A DNA stretch of 31,437 bases from Ignavibacteriaceae bacterium (GCA_013388525.1 JACAFA010000147.1:1-31437); one strand, 5' to 3'. Counted from the stretch's first letter, positions 7,104 to 16,300 are shown. Notes: generated by a model from the sequence alone, not told the origin. Made by a program: numbers and translations.

Positions 7104-8393
7104 TTATTTAATCTTTGCAAAGAGATCATATTCATCTGAATCATAAACTTCTGCAAAATAAAAATTTCCCGGGATAATAATATCGTTCGAATTTATTAAA
7201 ACCTCTCCATCAACTTCCGGTGCATCCCGATAACTACGTCCAACATAAAAATCTTCCTCTTCAGATTCAACCAATACTTTTAGCTCCTTTCCAATAATCT
7301 CCCTGTTCTTTTGAGCTGAAATTTCTTTTTGAATTTCCATTAGCCTGTGCTGCCGGGATTTCTTTACATCATCCGGAACAGGATCACCGAGATTATAACT
7401 TACTGTATTTTCTTCCTGTGAGTAAGTAAATGTTCCCATTCTTTCAAATTTGAATTCTTCAACAAAATCACAAAGTTCCTGAAATTCTTTTTCAGTTTCA
7501 CCCGGATATCCAACAATAAAAGTTGTTCTGAGAACTAATTCAGGAATTTCATTCCTAAATTTAGATAATAATTCTCTGGTTTGTCTACCTGTAATTCCTC
7601 TTCGCATAGATTTAAGGATTTGATCCGAAATATGCTGGAGCGGGATATCGAGATATTTACAAACCTTCTCGTTGTTTTTTATTTCGTAAATCAAATCTTC
7701 CGGAAAGTGTGATGGATAAGCATACATAATCCTGATCCATTCGATTCCATTAATTTGACTAAGTCTTGAAATAAGTTCGGAAATATTTCTTTTATTGTAA
7801 AGGTCTTTTCCATAATCGGTAGTATCCTGTGCTATAAGAACCAATTCCTTTGTGTTATTCTTTGCAAGGAATTCTGTTTCAGCAACAAGGTCTTCAACAG
7901 ATTTTGATTTATGCAAACCTCTCATAATCGGTATTGCACAAAATGAGCAGGGATGATCACAGCCTTCAGATATTTTCAGATATGCAGTGTGAGAAGGAAG
8001 TGAAACAACTCTTTCACCCAACAGATTTTTCTTTAATTCCCCGCCGAGTTCTTTAACAATTCTCTCATAATCTTCCGTTCCAAAAAACACATCTACTTCT
8101 GGAATTTCTTTTTGAAGATCTGTTCTGTAACGCTGTGAGAGACAACCAGCAACAAAAATTCTTTTTGTGATTCCGGATTTCTTACTTGCAACAGCATTCA
8201 TAATTGTGTTAATCGATTCTTCTTTTGCTGCTTCAATAAATCCGCAAGTATTAATAATTACTGTATCTGCTTCAGAAGGGTTGGAGCGGAGATCAAGGTT
8301 ATTAAGCTGAAGCTGGCGGAGAAGTCTTTCTGAATCTACTGTATTCTTTGCACAACCTAAAGTTATTACACTTACTTTTTCTCTTGTTTTCAT
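7104..8393 (-). CDS. rimO: Ribosomal protein uS12 methylthiotransferase RimO
   Basis: A radical-SAM enzyme that adds a methylthio group to an Asp of ribosomal protein uS12. Numbered from the ATG at 8393, the N-terminal UPF0004 domain has its three cluster-binding cysteines (ITLGCAKN Cys14, NTCGFI Cys50, AGCLSQ Cys84). The radical-SAM CxxxCxxC is GCDHPCSFCAIPIMRG (Cys145, Cys149, Cys152), and a C-terminal TRAM-like domain ends the protein. The ITLGCAKNxVDSE start and CDHPCxFCxIP separate it from MiaB, which is also in this window. A TTG at 8411 would add six residues and overlap the cdsA stop; ATG at 8393 is preferred. It lies between cdsA and the GWxTD gene in one run. Confidence 0.95.
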   Translation of the reverse strand: MKTREKVSVITLGCAKNTVDSERLLRQLQLNNLDLRSNPSEADTVIINTCGFIEAAKEESINTIMNAVASKKSGITKRIFVAGCLSQRYRTDLQKEIPEVDVFFGTEDYERIVKELGGELKKNLLGERVVSLPSHTAYLKISEGCDHPCSFCAIPIMRGLHKSKSVEDLVAETEFLAKNNTKELVLIAQDTTDYGKDLYNKRNISELISRLSQINGIEWIRIMYAYPSHFPEDLIYEIKNNEKVCKYLDIPLQHISDQILKSMRRGITGRQTRELLSKFRNEIPELVLRTTFIVGYPGETEKEFQELCDFVEEFKFERMGTFTYSQEENTVSYNLGDPVPDDVKKSRQHRLMEIQKEISAQKNREIIGKELKVLVESEEEDFYVGRSYRDAPEVDGEVLINSNDIIIPGNFYFAEVYDSDEYDLFAKIK

Positions 8394-8407
8394 CTGTATA
8401 ATTTTCG

Positions 8408-9229
8408 TCAACTGAAGTAATTAAGATAAATCCATATCGCCGGTGAACTGAAAAGAAGAGAATCGAACCTGTCTAAAAAACCGCCGTGCCCGGGAATGAG
8501 TGAAGACGAATCTTTTACTTCTGAATCTCTCTTCAATAATGATTCAACTAAATCTCCGATTTGACCTACTATTCCGATTATTATTCCGATAACCAAAACA
8601 TTTGTCCAGCTTAAAAAATCCAGCACAAATACCTTTGCCAAAATCATTGTGCCGACAGAAAAGATAAAACCAAAAATTGCACCTTCCCAGCTTTTTTTGG
8701 GACTAACACGAGGGAATAATTTATGTTTACCTAAATTAATTCCACCGTAATACGCAGCTGAATCACCAATCCAGATAGAAGCAAAGATTGAAATCATTAA
8801 ATAAGCACCAAAATTCTTCGTAACGATATCATCCGGATAAAACTCCCGAAGTGAAATCAGCGCAGCTGAAAATATTCCAATGTAAAATATTCCAAGAAAG
8901 GTTGAGCCAAGATTATAAATTGCCGATCCTTTATTCCGAAACAGTTCAACAGTTAAAAGTGATAGTGAGGACAGAAGAATGAGAGCAAATAAATCAACAA
9001 AGTTATTGAGTTGATTGAGCAGAAGACCTAAAATAATTACTCCGCCCAATATTAAATTAACATTTGACCCTTTATTCTTTACTAGAAGACTAAACTCATA
9101 AAACGAGATGATACTGATGATGACCACAAATGAAAAGAAATAATATCCACCAAGATAGCTGGCAATAAGTATAATTGGGATACCAATCAAAGAAATAAAA
9201 ACTCTCTTTAAATTTTCACTCGCTGGCAT
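8408..9229 (-). CDS. cdsA: Phosphatidate cytidylyltransferase
   Basis: An integral membrane enzyme that makes CDP-diacylglycerol from phosphatidic acid and CTP, the branch point of phospholipid synthesis. Seen: seven or eight hydrophobic segments and the C-terminal family signature SLLKRDSEVKD followed by IPGHGGFLDRFDSL, with the conserved KR, KD, HGG and DR-D residues. The start is set at ATG 9229 (MPASENLKR), with GAGGAAG just upstream and a 14-nt overlap with the preceding gene. The same frame is open to 9307, but that extension (MLRKPMFPML...) would overlap the neighbour by 92 nt and is unlike the family. About 273 residues, a normal length. Confidence 0.94.
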   Translation of the reverse strand: MPASENLKRVFISLIGIPIILIASYLGGYYFFSFVVIISIISFYEFSLLVKNKGSNVNLILGGVIILGLLLNQLNNFVDLFALILLSSLSLLTVELFRNKGSAIYNLGSTFLGIFYIGIFSAALISLREFYPDDIVTKNFGAYLMISIFASIWIGDSAAYYGGINLGKHKLFPRVSPKKSWEGAIFGFIFSVGTMILAKVFVLDFLSWTNVLVIGIIIGIVGQIGDLVESLLKRDSEVKDSSSLIPGHGGFLDRFDSLLFSSPAIWIYLNYFS

Positions 9230-9575
9230 CTTCCTCTGAACCCATTTCCTTTTTCTTAACGTCTTGTATAAACTCAAGAGCATCGGGAACATCGGCTTTC
9301 TTAACAAATAATTTTATTATTGATAGATCACCGGGAGCAGGAAAACTTGAATCTCTTTGTGAAAGTACTGACGCCGGGATTTCTGCATTTTCAAGATTTT
9401 CTTTCAGCATAGTAGCTTCAATTTCGCTAAAAGTTGTATAAATGAGAACCCAATCTTCTTCGGAGAGATCGGAATAATTATTTAGTTCAATTGCATCGAC
9501 AAGCGGAGTATTGCAATCGGGACATATTACTATCCCGTTGATATATTCATATTTACAATTCGGACATACTGGCAT
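9216..9575 (-). CDS. Small zinc-ribbon protein with DUF2007-like domain
   Basis: A 119-residue protein. The N-terminus is a zinc ribbon made of two CxxC knuckles (CPNC at 4-7 and CPDC at 18-21). The rest, from WVLIYTTFSEIEATMLKENL to the end, resembles DUF2007, a ferredoxin-like fold sometimes labelled a putative signal-transducing protein (the 'xEAxxxkxxLexxGIpa' pattern is visible as ATMLKENLENAEIPA). Function unknown. It starts directly after the CPBP gene stop with AGGAGG upstream, and overlaps cdsA by 14 nt, so translational coupling is likely. DUF2007 proteins often sit by membrane or stress genes. Confidence 0.8.
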   Translation of the reverse strand: MPVCPNCKYEYINGIVICPDCNTPLVDAIELNNYSDLSEEDWVLIYTTFSEIEATMLKENLENAEIPASVLSQRDSSFPAPGDLSIIKLFVKKADVPDALEFIQDVKKKEMGSEEDASE

Positions 9576-10550
9576 TTAAACCTCCTGTGGAATTTTATTT
9601 TTCTTATAATAGTTTTTTATAATAAACATTAGTGCGACAAACATAAAAAGTAATAGTAAAAAATAAATAATGTTTGCATCAAGAGATTCAGCATCTGAAA
9701 CATTACTTTTGAATAGCTCATCATCACCAATTATGAAATATAATATCACTGCAAAGAAATTGTTAAGAAAATGAATAATTATTGGTATAACCAGCGATTG
9801 ACTTGAGTAAGCGGCAAAACCAAGAAAAAATCCTATTGTTATAAGAGGTATTAATCCATAAGGATTAAAATGGTAGAGAGCAAAAAACACAGCAGTGAGA
9901 ATTGCAGCTATGTGTGGTCTGAATTTAAACCCGAAACTGCGCTGGATGTATCCTCTGAACATCACTTCTTCGCAGATAGCAGGCACAACAGAAATGGTAA
10001 TTATAACTAAAAGCATTTCGGCTACATTATCAGCCCTAATAAGATTGCCAAATGTTTTTTCAATTAATTCGTTTAAAGAGTCAAGTAAAAATTTTATTGA
10101 ATTGATGAACGGTGAAACTTCTGCCAACTTCTCAATAAAGTAATTTTGAATATAAAGATAGCTTTGAAGAAGCGGCGTAAGAATTATTATTCCTAAAACG
10201 AACAGCAGCAACTCTCTCCATTGAGGCAATTTGAGAGATATAATTTTCGATACATCACCATAAATCCATTTGCTGAAAAAAAGTGCCGGAAAGAAAATAA
10301 AAAGAATTTGTCCAAATATGGTTACAAACCTTAAACCATTTACCGGTGCAGCTTCAAGGTCAAATCCAAAAATCAGCATTGTTAATAATCCACCGACAAA
10401 CTGATAGAGTATAAATCCGCCAATTAATCCGAGGAAAGCAGCTGCAACCGGTGAAATAAGCGGATATGGAGAGTATGATTGCTCAATTAATTCTTCACTG
10501 TCCGGATTTTGCGGATTCGGCTGTTTTTCTTCCTGGTTATGTTCTTGCAT
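9576..10550 (-). CDS. CPBP-family intramembrane metalloprotease (Abi/CAAX-type)
   Basis: A polytopic membrane protein of 324 residues with about eight hydrophobic segments, after a charged, Gln/Pro/Glu-rich cytoplasmic N-terminus (1-30). The three CPBP motifs are present: CEEVMFRGYIQRSF (Glu194, Glu195, Arg199), FFALYHFNPYG (His227) and IIIHFLNN (His260, Asn264). Family members include the Rce1 CAAX protease, bacteriocin-immunity and stress proteins; the substrate cannot be predicted. It is the first gene of the run that continues through cdsA, rimO and onward, and is preceded by a 126-nt gap containing the terminator of the gene upstream. Confidence 0.9.
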   Translation of the reverse strand: MQEHNQEEKQPNPQNPDSEELIEQSYSPYPLISPVAAAFLGLIGGFILYQFVGGLLTMLIFGFDLEAAPVNGLRFVTIFGQILFIFFPALFFSKWIYGDVSKIISLKLPQWRELLLFVLGIIILTPLLQSYLYIQNYFIEKLAEVSPFINSIKFLLDSLNELIEKTFGNLIRADNVAEMLLVIITISVVPAICEEVMFRGYIQRSFGFKFRPHIAAILTAVFFALYHFNPYGLIPLITIGFFLGFAAYSSQSLVIPIIIHFLNNFFAVILYFIIGDDELFKSNVSDAESLDANIIYFLLLLFMFVALMFIIKNYYKKNKIPQEV

Positions 10551-10636
10551 ATTAAAATTTTTTTATCATTCTGCTTTAGTACTAGTAAAGATAACAAGAA
10601 AATTTTCTTTATCTGAATATATAGTGAATGGTATAA

Positions 10637-10662
10637 AGAAGCCCCGGCTAATCGGGGCTTCT
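10637..10662 (-). terminator. Hairpin terminator after the propeller gene
   Basis: A perfect 10-bp GC-rich stem (AGAAGCCCCG / CGGGGCTTCT) with a 6-nt loop lies 15 nt after the stop at 10677. On the minus strand it is followed by TTATACC, a weak T-run. It separates the secreted propeller gene from the CPBP operon. Confidence 0.75.
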
Positions 10663-10676
10663 ATTTAGAAGAGATT

Positions 10677-13631
10677 TTACTTTAGAAGTATCATCTTCTT
10701 TGTTTGCTGAAAATTACCAGCTGAAATAGAATAAAAGTAAATTCCTGATGAAACATTTGATGCTTCCCATTTTATCTCATACCTGCCTGGTTGCTGTTGA
10801 TTGTTAATCAACACTGCAACTTCTCTACCTAAAATATCATACACAATTAGTTTCACATCTGACACTTTGGGTAAAGAATATTTTATTATAGTTGTGGGAT
10901 TAAAAGGATTGGGATAATTTTGCATCAATGAATATACTGTTGGAAGATTCGTCGAATTACTAATTTTTTCTGCTGAGGCTATAAGTCGAATTTTATTATT
11001 GGTTGTTTTATAAAGTGAAATATTCCCGTTGTTTGATTTAATATTAGAGACTTTCCCAACACCGCTGTCACTAATGAAGGAATAAGTAATTCCATTTGCA
11101 GGATTCAATTCCCAGCTTAAAGTAATTGGATACGCTTGAGTCTCTACATTAATTTCTAACTCAACTTCACCGCTGTCAGGTGAAACCGGTTTGATATAAT
11201 CATCTTGTGCAAATCTAGCATCAAATCCTACTTCGGGTAGTGGTGGAGGTATACTTAAATCCATTCCGCCAAGCGATGGATTCAAATCAAGGTTTGCAAC
11301 GTATAAATCTTGTTGCTTTCCGGTGGCATCAGTAATTCTAAAGTGATCCATACCTTCTTCTTCAATAGATTCGGGAGAATCAGAATAACATTGTATTGGA
11401 TCAATATTAACCAATAAACTTCCACTCAATGCTACTTTAATCCAGTAACCCATCCCCGGTTTTATAGTGTTAACTTCCTCATAACCATTCCTGTAGATGA
11501 AAAAGCGTGATTCGAAACTGTTTTCTTCCGGATATAGACATACATTTGTAGAAACAGGAACCTCTTCTGATAAGGAACCGACAATATTCCAACCAGCGCA
11601 CACCGGCGTTTCAAATTGTTGTAGGAATTCTCCAGCATAAAATATATCCTGAGGAGAATTGAATTTAACATAATATCCAACCCCATTTTCTAATGTTTCT
11701 TCCGGTACATATCCAGTGCCACAGAAAGAATAAGCATAAGAGTTAGGATCTGCAGTTGGCCAAACAGAAGTTTTCGCAAAATCATCAACTACTACAGGTA
11801 CACTCAATGTTTGCCAACCCTGAATAAGAGAATTAGTTACAACTGTTAATCCATCACCAGTTACACCTGCAAAATAAGATTGTACTTTATCATTTATTTC
11901 TACAAAGAATCCTCCAGCATAAATTTGTGTTCCTGTAGGAGAAATTGCTAATGCGTACACTTCACTTGGAAAGGGTATCGCTGGATAACGAGGATTTGGA
12001 TCCCAATCTGTTGCTTTACCAGTTTCAACATCCAAAGCAGCAAGTGATTTTCTTTCTTCTTCACCTATACTAGTAAAACTTCCAGCAGCGTAAACTGTTG
12101 AACCGAAAGCGATAAGTGAATAGATGATAGTCTCGGGTGGACCACCGCCTGACGCATCAGGGTCCCAATTAGTTACTCTGCCTGATTCAGCATCAAGAGC
12201 TGCAATTCTATTTCTTGATTCGTTTCCAATAGAAGTAAATTCTCCTCCAACATATAATATCGAGTTATCGAAGGCAAGAGAATAAACCCAATCCTCAGCG
12301 GAAGGATCCCAATTCTCTATTACACTTCCTGTCTCAATATCAAGTGCTGCAATGTAATTTCTGTTCTCCCCACCTATGCTAGTAAAAGCACCACCAGCAT
12401 ATACACGTGAATCGGAAACTGTAATGGTGCGAACAAAATAATTTGCATTGGCACTCCAATCCTCAATTGCATCACCCGTTCCAAAATCAAGTGCTGCGAT
12501 ACGGTAACGATTTGAGTTTCCTATGTTTGTAAAATCTCCACCAACATAAACAATTGAATCTAGAACCGATATTGCTTGAATAGGTCCGTTTGCATTTGGA
12601 TCCCAATCTTCAATTACTGTTCCGGTTGTTGCATTTACAGCTGCAATATTGTTTCTTGTCCTTCCTCCAACTGTATTGAATTGTCCACCAATTAGGACTG
12701 TGGAACCTTCTACTGTAATTGAAAAGACATACGGTTCTGTGAGTTCTCCAGCATCACAATATAGTAAGTTCGGATCTAATGGATCGTCGAACTCGCTGTA
12801 TTGATAATCTAATTTTTTTACCAAGCCTATAGTATAGCCTGCAGGACTTTGGACCTCGCCTTCAACATATGGGTTCCAGTTTGTGATTTGACCTGTAGTT
12901 GCATCAATAGCTGCTATATGATTTCTATTAACGCCTCCTATACTAAAAAACCTACCACCAGTGTAAATATTTGAACCTGAAACTGAAAATGTTAAAACCG
13001 CATCACCTGAGTTGGGATTCCAATTTGTAACGTTACCAGTGCTCATATCCAAAGCAGCGATATAATTTCTGTCCTGACCACCAATCTGAGTAAATTGTCC
13101 ACCAAGGTAAATTATTGAGCCGGAACTTGCAATAGAAAAAACCCAATGATTAGAGTTTGGATCCCAATCCGTAGCATCACCTGTTTCTATATCAACAGCT
13201 GCAATGAAGTTTCTGTCAGCACCACCTATGTGGGTAAAATGACCACCGGCATAAACCTCTGATTCCGTAACCATTATTGAATAAATAATTGCCCGTAAGC
13301 CAGAGAATGTTGCATCTGGATTCCAAGGTGTTGCTGTACCATCTGGGTTAATTGCTGCTATACCTCTTCTCATAGGTTGTGGAATTTGCGATCCAATATA
13401 TTTGAAAGCTCCGCTAACATAAATTAACGACCCATAAGGAACTATTTTATATACCCAGTCCTCTGCGTTAGGAACCCAGTTACTCAATACTTGTCCATTA
13501 TTAGCATTGATAGCTGCTATAAAATTTCTGCTCGTACCTCCGATGCTGGTAAATAGTCCCCCCGCATAAAGTACGGAGCCAGAGGCTGCGAGCGTCATCA
13601 CCTGATTATTTGTATTGCATACCCAATTCAC
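10677..13631 (-). CDS. Secreted multi-repeat beta-propeller protein with T9SS sorting domain (C-terminal part)
   Basis: This long open part (984 codons from a GTG that is probably not a real start) holds most of the protein. About eleven full repeats of roughly 48 residues follow the pattern V-Y-x-G-G-x-F-T-x-I-G-G-x-x-R-N-x-I-A-A-x-D...T-G...W-x-P-N, typical of predicted surface beta-propellers. A 35-residue insert separates the repeats ending near 12880 and starting near 12740. After the repeats comes a region with two GW-containing beta segments (GWQTLSVPVVV, GWNIVGSLSEEVPV), then a linker. The T9SS C-terminal domain has QNYPNPFNPTTIIKYSLP and ends GIYFYSISAGNFQQTKKMILLK-like residues. It has no signal peptide of its own; that is encoded upstream of the TGA. 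Probably cell-surface or secreted; ligand unknown. Confidence 0.85.
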   Translation of the reverse strand: MNWVCNTNNQVMTLAASGSVLYAGGLFTSIGGTSRNFIAAINANNGQVLSNWVPNAEDWVYKIVPYGSLIYVSGAFKYIGSQIPQPMRRGIAAINPDGTATPWNPDATFSGLRAIIYSIMVTESEVYAGGHFTHIGGADRNFIAAVDIETGDATDWDPNSNHWVFSIASSGSIIYLGGQFTQIGGQDRNYIAALDMSTGNVTNWNPNSGDAVLTFSVSGSNIYTGGRFFSIGGVNRNHIAAIDATTGQITNWNPYVEGEVQSPAGYTIGLVKKLDYQYSEFDDPLDPNLLYCDAGELTEPYVFSITVEGSTVLIGGQFNTVGGRTRNNIAAVNATTGTVIEDWDPNANGPIQAISVLDSIVYVGGDFTNIGNSNRYRIAALDFGTGDAIEDWSANANYFVRTITVSDSRVYAGGAFTSIGGENRNYIAALDIETGSVIENWDPSAEDWVYSLAFDNSILYVGGEFTSIGNESRNRIAALDAESGRVTNWDPDASGGGPPETIIYSLIAFGSTVYAAGSFTSIGEEERKSLAALDVETGKATDWDPNPRYPAIPFPSEVYALAISPTGTQIYAGGFFVEINDKVQSYFAGVTGDGLTVVTNSLIQGWQTLSVPVVVDDFAKTSVWPTADPNSYAYSFCGTGYVPEETLENGVGYYVKFNSPQDIFYAGEFLQQFETPVCAGWNIVGSLSEEVPVSTNVCLYPEENSFESRFFIYRNGYEEVNTIKPGMGYWIKVALSGSLLVNIDPIQCYSDSPESIEEEGMDHFRITDATGKQQDLYVANLDLNPSLGGMDLSIPPPLPEVGFDARFAQDDYIKPVSPDSGEVELEINVETQAYPITLSWELNPANGITYSFISDSGVGKVSNIKSNNGNISLYKTTNNKIRLIASAEKISNSTNLPTVYSLMQNYPNPFNPTTIIKYSLPKVSDVKLIVYDILGREVAVLINNQQQPGRYEIKWEASNVSSGIYFYSISAGNFQQTKKMILLK

Positions 13632-13778
13632 TATAACCTCTCCACTTTCAGCATCTATAGCTGCAATATTAGTTCTTGAGTATCCATCTATACCGCTAAA
13701 GTATCCACCTACAAAAACTGTCGAACCGGAAACTGCAATTGTTCGAATAACAGGGTCCCCTCCTGTAACATTAGGTGC

Positions 13779-14156
13779 TCAATCCAGATCAAGTGAGCCA
13801 TCTGCATTAATGTGTGCTAGCATATTTCTGGGTACACTCCCAACCTTTGTAAAAACACCGCCAATATACCAGCCGCCCGAACCATCGGGAACGCTAGCAG
13901 CAACAGAACCATTTACTTTATCGAAAGTTAAATTAGGGTTACCGGTAGTTAGATCTATCGCAGTACCACAGCCAGTTGATGGACCTACATGCGTAAAAGC
14001 CCCACCTATATAAACTGTATTTCCTGAACAAACTGTAGTAAATACAGTGTTATTGGGAACCCAATAATTCTCATAAACTGTTTGACAAACAGTTTGTGAA
14101 ATGCTGAAGAGTCCTAAAAGGACAGAAAGCAAGAAAAGAAAGTAGTTATTTTTCAT
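13779..14156 (-). CDS. N-terminal fragment of the propeller protein (signal peptide and first repeats)
   Basis: 125 codons starting at ATG 14156 with AAGGAGTGG upstream, a strong ribosome site. A signal peptide (FLFLLSVLLGLFSISQTVCQ) is followed by YWVPNN, then two repeat units with VYIGGAFTHVG and WYIGGVFTKVG. The frame ends in TGA after DGSLDLD, exactly where the repeat expects Trp. As it stands, the product would be a short exported fragment without a T9SS domain, probably non-functional or degraded. The downstream part in the same frame carries the rest. Confidence 0.8.
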   Translation of the reverse strand: MKNNYFLFLLSVLLGLFSISQTVCQTVYENYWVPNNTVFTTVCSGNTVYIGGAFTHVGPSTGCGTAIDLTTGNPNLTFDKVNGSVAASVPDGSGGWYIGGVFTKVGSVPRNMLAHINADGSLDLD

Positions 14157-14206
14157 ATTCCACTCCTTAGAATTTATTATTAAATGTGTTTAGTACCTTT
14201 CTTTGA

Positions 14207-16300
14207 TTATCTCAATAAAATAAATTTCTTAACAAAGTTATATTCACCTGAATTTCCTGAAGCATTTAACTTGTATAAATAAATACCTGATGGTAATTCC
14301 TTTGCATTAAATTTGAGAGAATATTTACCTGTGTCTTTTTCTTCATTTACCAATACTGCGACTTCTTCACCTAAGGTATTATAAAGTTTTAAAACCACGC
14401 TTGAAGGGTCTGCAATTGAATAATTAATAGTCGTTGTCGAGTTAAACGGGTTTGGAAAGTTCTGATCTAAAGAAAATTCTTTCAGTATTCCAAAGGAAAC
14501 TTCAACAGTATATGAATATTCAAATGAACCATCAAAATCAATCTGCTTTAAACGATAATAATAAACACCATTAGATACATCATAATCTTCAAACGTATAT
14601 GATTCAGTTTCTGTAGTAGTTCCAAATCCCGACACAAAGCCAATCGTTTTCCAATCTTTTGAACTTTCAATTTTTGAATTTTGAAATCTTTGTATCTCAA
14701 AACCTAAATTGTTAGTTTCACTTGCCGTTTGCCAGTTTAATATTATGTGGTCATTATCTAACGCTGCAGTAAAATTCGTAAGTTCCACGGGTACAATTGT
14801 TTGTTTATACTTAATTGTAGTATAATCGAAAGTAGGAATTCCACCTGGGACATAAGTAATACCTGTTACATAAACATTACCAGTTTCATCAAGTGCCATC
14901 GCTTTCGCCTCATCAAAATCTCCAGGACCGTTATATCTAATAAACCATTGCTGTACTCCATAGGTATCGTATTTTATAGTAGTGTAAGCACCAGTTGTGG
15001 TGGAGTCCCAACTAACACCTGTTACATAAACGTTTCCTGATTTGTCAAGTGCAAGGTCATAAACAAATCCTCCATTAAATCTGCTTACCCACCGTTCAAT
15101 TCCTGAAGAGTCATATTTAATTGTACACCAATCCCAACGTCCCTCATCACCCCTACTTACGCCTGTTATAATAATGTTTCCATTATCATCAACAGTAATA
15201 GTTTTTGCAAAATCTATGTCGTCTCCTGGTCCATTATATCTCACAGTCCATTGTTGCATACCTGAAGAATCATACTTAACCGTAAGATAATCTGGTGTAA
15301 TTGAATTTGAATCAGGGCTTTCTCCGGTTACGATTACACTTCCCGCATTGTCAACAGCAACATCGTATGCAATATCAGAGCTATTACCAAACCCGATATA
15401 TCGACTAACCCACTTTTCAACTCCATCAGTGTTATACTTAACGGTAGCATAATTATAGTTAGGAAATAAACCTATACTTTTTCCTGTAACATAAATATTG
15501 CCAGTGTTATCTATGGTCAATGCTAAGGCTTCATCATAACTATTATCAGGTCCATTATATCTCTTAACCCACTGCTCAACTCCGGAAGGATTGTATTTGA
15601 TTGTTGCAAAATCACTATACGTTCCTAAACCAAAACTTTCTCCGGTCACATAAACGTTTCCTTCATTATCAACAGATAAGTCATTTGCTTTATCAAATGA
15701 ATTTCCAGGTCCGTTATATTTTCGAATCCATTGTTCATCTCCTTCGGAGTTATATTTAATTGTCAAATAATCTTCGCCGGTACCTGAACTATAACTTGAA
15801 CCTGTTATATAAACATTCCCTGAATTGTCAAGCGCAAGCTTATATACATAATCATCATAACCACCGTCATATCTACTTATCCATAACACTTCACCGTGTG
15901 TGTTATATTTAATTGTTGCACAATCAAAATCGTATCCTAAACCTTGACTAATTCCGGTTACATAAACATTTCCAGAAGAATCAACGGCTAAGTCCACAGC
16001 TTCATCACTTCTTAAACCTCCCACTCCGCTGTAAATTGCAACCCACTCTTGCTCTACTTCACCATTCGTGACAGTTGTTTTCCGCAACTCAGATTTTGTA
16101 ATTATATTTTTGTTTACTGTTTTAAAATTTCTCCCTGATTGTGCAAAAGCTTCCGTAGCATTTAAAGATGTAATTAAAATCAGAAATGAAATTGTTACAG
16201 AAGAGATAAGTTTAATTTTCTGTGAAGTAAATTTTCTCCCCGCACAGCAGATAAGAAGAGAGGAAGCAGAGAGTAAATTAGATGAATATTCAGTTTTCAT
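14207..16300 (-). CDS. Secreted SBBP-repeat (beta-propeller) protein with T9SS sorting domain
   Basis: 697 residues. The start is ATG 16300 with TAGGAGT upstream. The N-terminus is long (about 28 residues before the hydrophobic signal segment; signal end near EAFAQ, about 54). Eight repeats of about 52 residues begin G-N-V-Y-V-T-G and run through D-x-x-T-I-K-Y-N...W-x-x-R-Y-N-G-P-G (SBBP/PF06739 type), enough for a seven- or eight-bladed propeller. Then comes a fibronectin-III-like module starting VPVELTNFTAAL, with ILNWQTASETNNLGFEIQR. Last is the T9SS C-terminal domain (QNFPNPFNSTTTINYS; ends KFILLR). The same 185-residue C-terminal block occurs in the two other cargo genes. Function unknown; location is inferred as outer surface or secreted. 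Confidence 0.88.
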   Translation of the reverse strand: MKTEYSSNLLSASSLLICCAGRKFTSQKIKLISSVTISFLILITSLNATEAFAQSGRNFKTVNKNIITKSELRKTTVTNGEVEQEWVAIYSGVGGLRSDEAVDLAVDSSGNVYVTGISQGLGYDFDCATIKYNTHGEVLWISRYDGGYDDYVYKLALDNSGNVYITGSSYSSGTGEDYLTIKYNSEGDEQWIRKYNGPGNSFDKANDLSVDNEGNVYVTGESFGLGTYSDFATIKYNPSGVEQWVKRYNGPDNSYDEALALTIDNTGNIYVTGKSIGLFPNYNYATVKYNTDGVEKWVSRYIGFGNSSDIAYDVAVDNAGSVIVTGESPDSNSITPDYLTVKYDSSGMQQWTVRYNGPGDDIDFAKTITVDDNGNIIITGVSRGDEGRWDWCTIKYDSSGIERWVSRFNGGFVYDLALDKSGNVYVTGVSWDSTTTGAYTTIKYDTYGVQQWFIRYNGPGDFDEAKAMALDETGNVYVTGITYVPGGIPTFDYTTIKYKQTIVPVELTNFTAALDNDHIILNWQTASETNNLGFEIQRFQNSKIESSKDWKTIGFVSGFGTTTETESYTFEDYDVSNGVYYYRLKQIDFDGSFEYSYTVEVSFGILKEFSLDQNFPNPFNSTTTINYSIADPSSVVLKLYNTLGEEVAVLVNEEKDTGKYSLKFNAKELPSGIYLYKLNASGNSGEYNFVKKFILLR
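14656..14686 (-). repeat. Heptanucleotide repeat inside the Fn3-like module
   Basis: On the minus strand TTCAAAA recurs (TTCAAAA, TTCAAAA, a degenerate ATTGAAAG, TTCAAAA), coding FQNSKIESSK. It lies in the loop after GFEIQR, where the paralogous module near 26780 has no comparable insert. Confidence 0.55.

Larger units (their letters stand above)
10677..14156 (-). pseudogene. Whole propeller/T9SS cargo gene interrupted by one in-frame TGA
   Basis: The reading frame from the signal peptide at 14156 to the T9SS domain ending at 10677 is continuous over 1160 codons, except for TGA at 13779-13781. The codons between that TGA and the next open stretch continue the same repeat without a gap, so no frameshift is involved. 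The TGA falls where other repeats have the Trp of the WxPN motif, so TGG to TGA is the simplest explanation. It may be a real nonsense mutation, a population variant or a sequencing error. Wholesale TGA recoding is excluded because TGA also ends cdsA and the Omp85 gene. Confidence 0.75.

Noticed and set aside
9230..9307. Longer cdsA frame starting at 9307
   Set aside because: It would overlap the preceding zinc-ribbon gene by 92 nt and the added residues do not look like a CdsA N-terminus. ATG 9229 has a ribosome site.
13615..14013. Plus-strand open frame of 132 codons opposite the propeller gene
   Set aside because: It is the mirror of a repeat-rich coding region: the proline/threonine-rich composition reflects the opposite strand, and there is no ribosome site or family resemblance.
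10677..14156. TGA decoded as tryptophan throughout the genome
   Set aside because: TGA ends cdsA (8408) and the Omp85 gene (2894) at sensible C-termini, and Trp is normally TGG, so recoding is not general.
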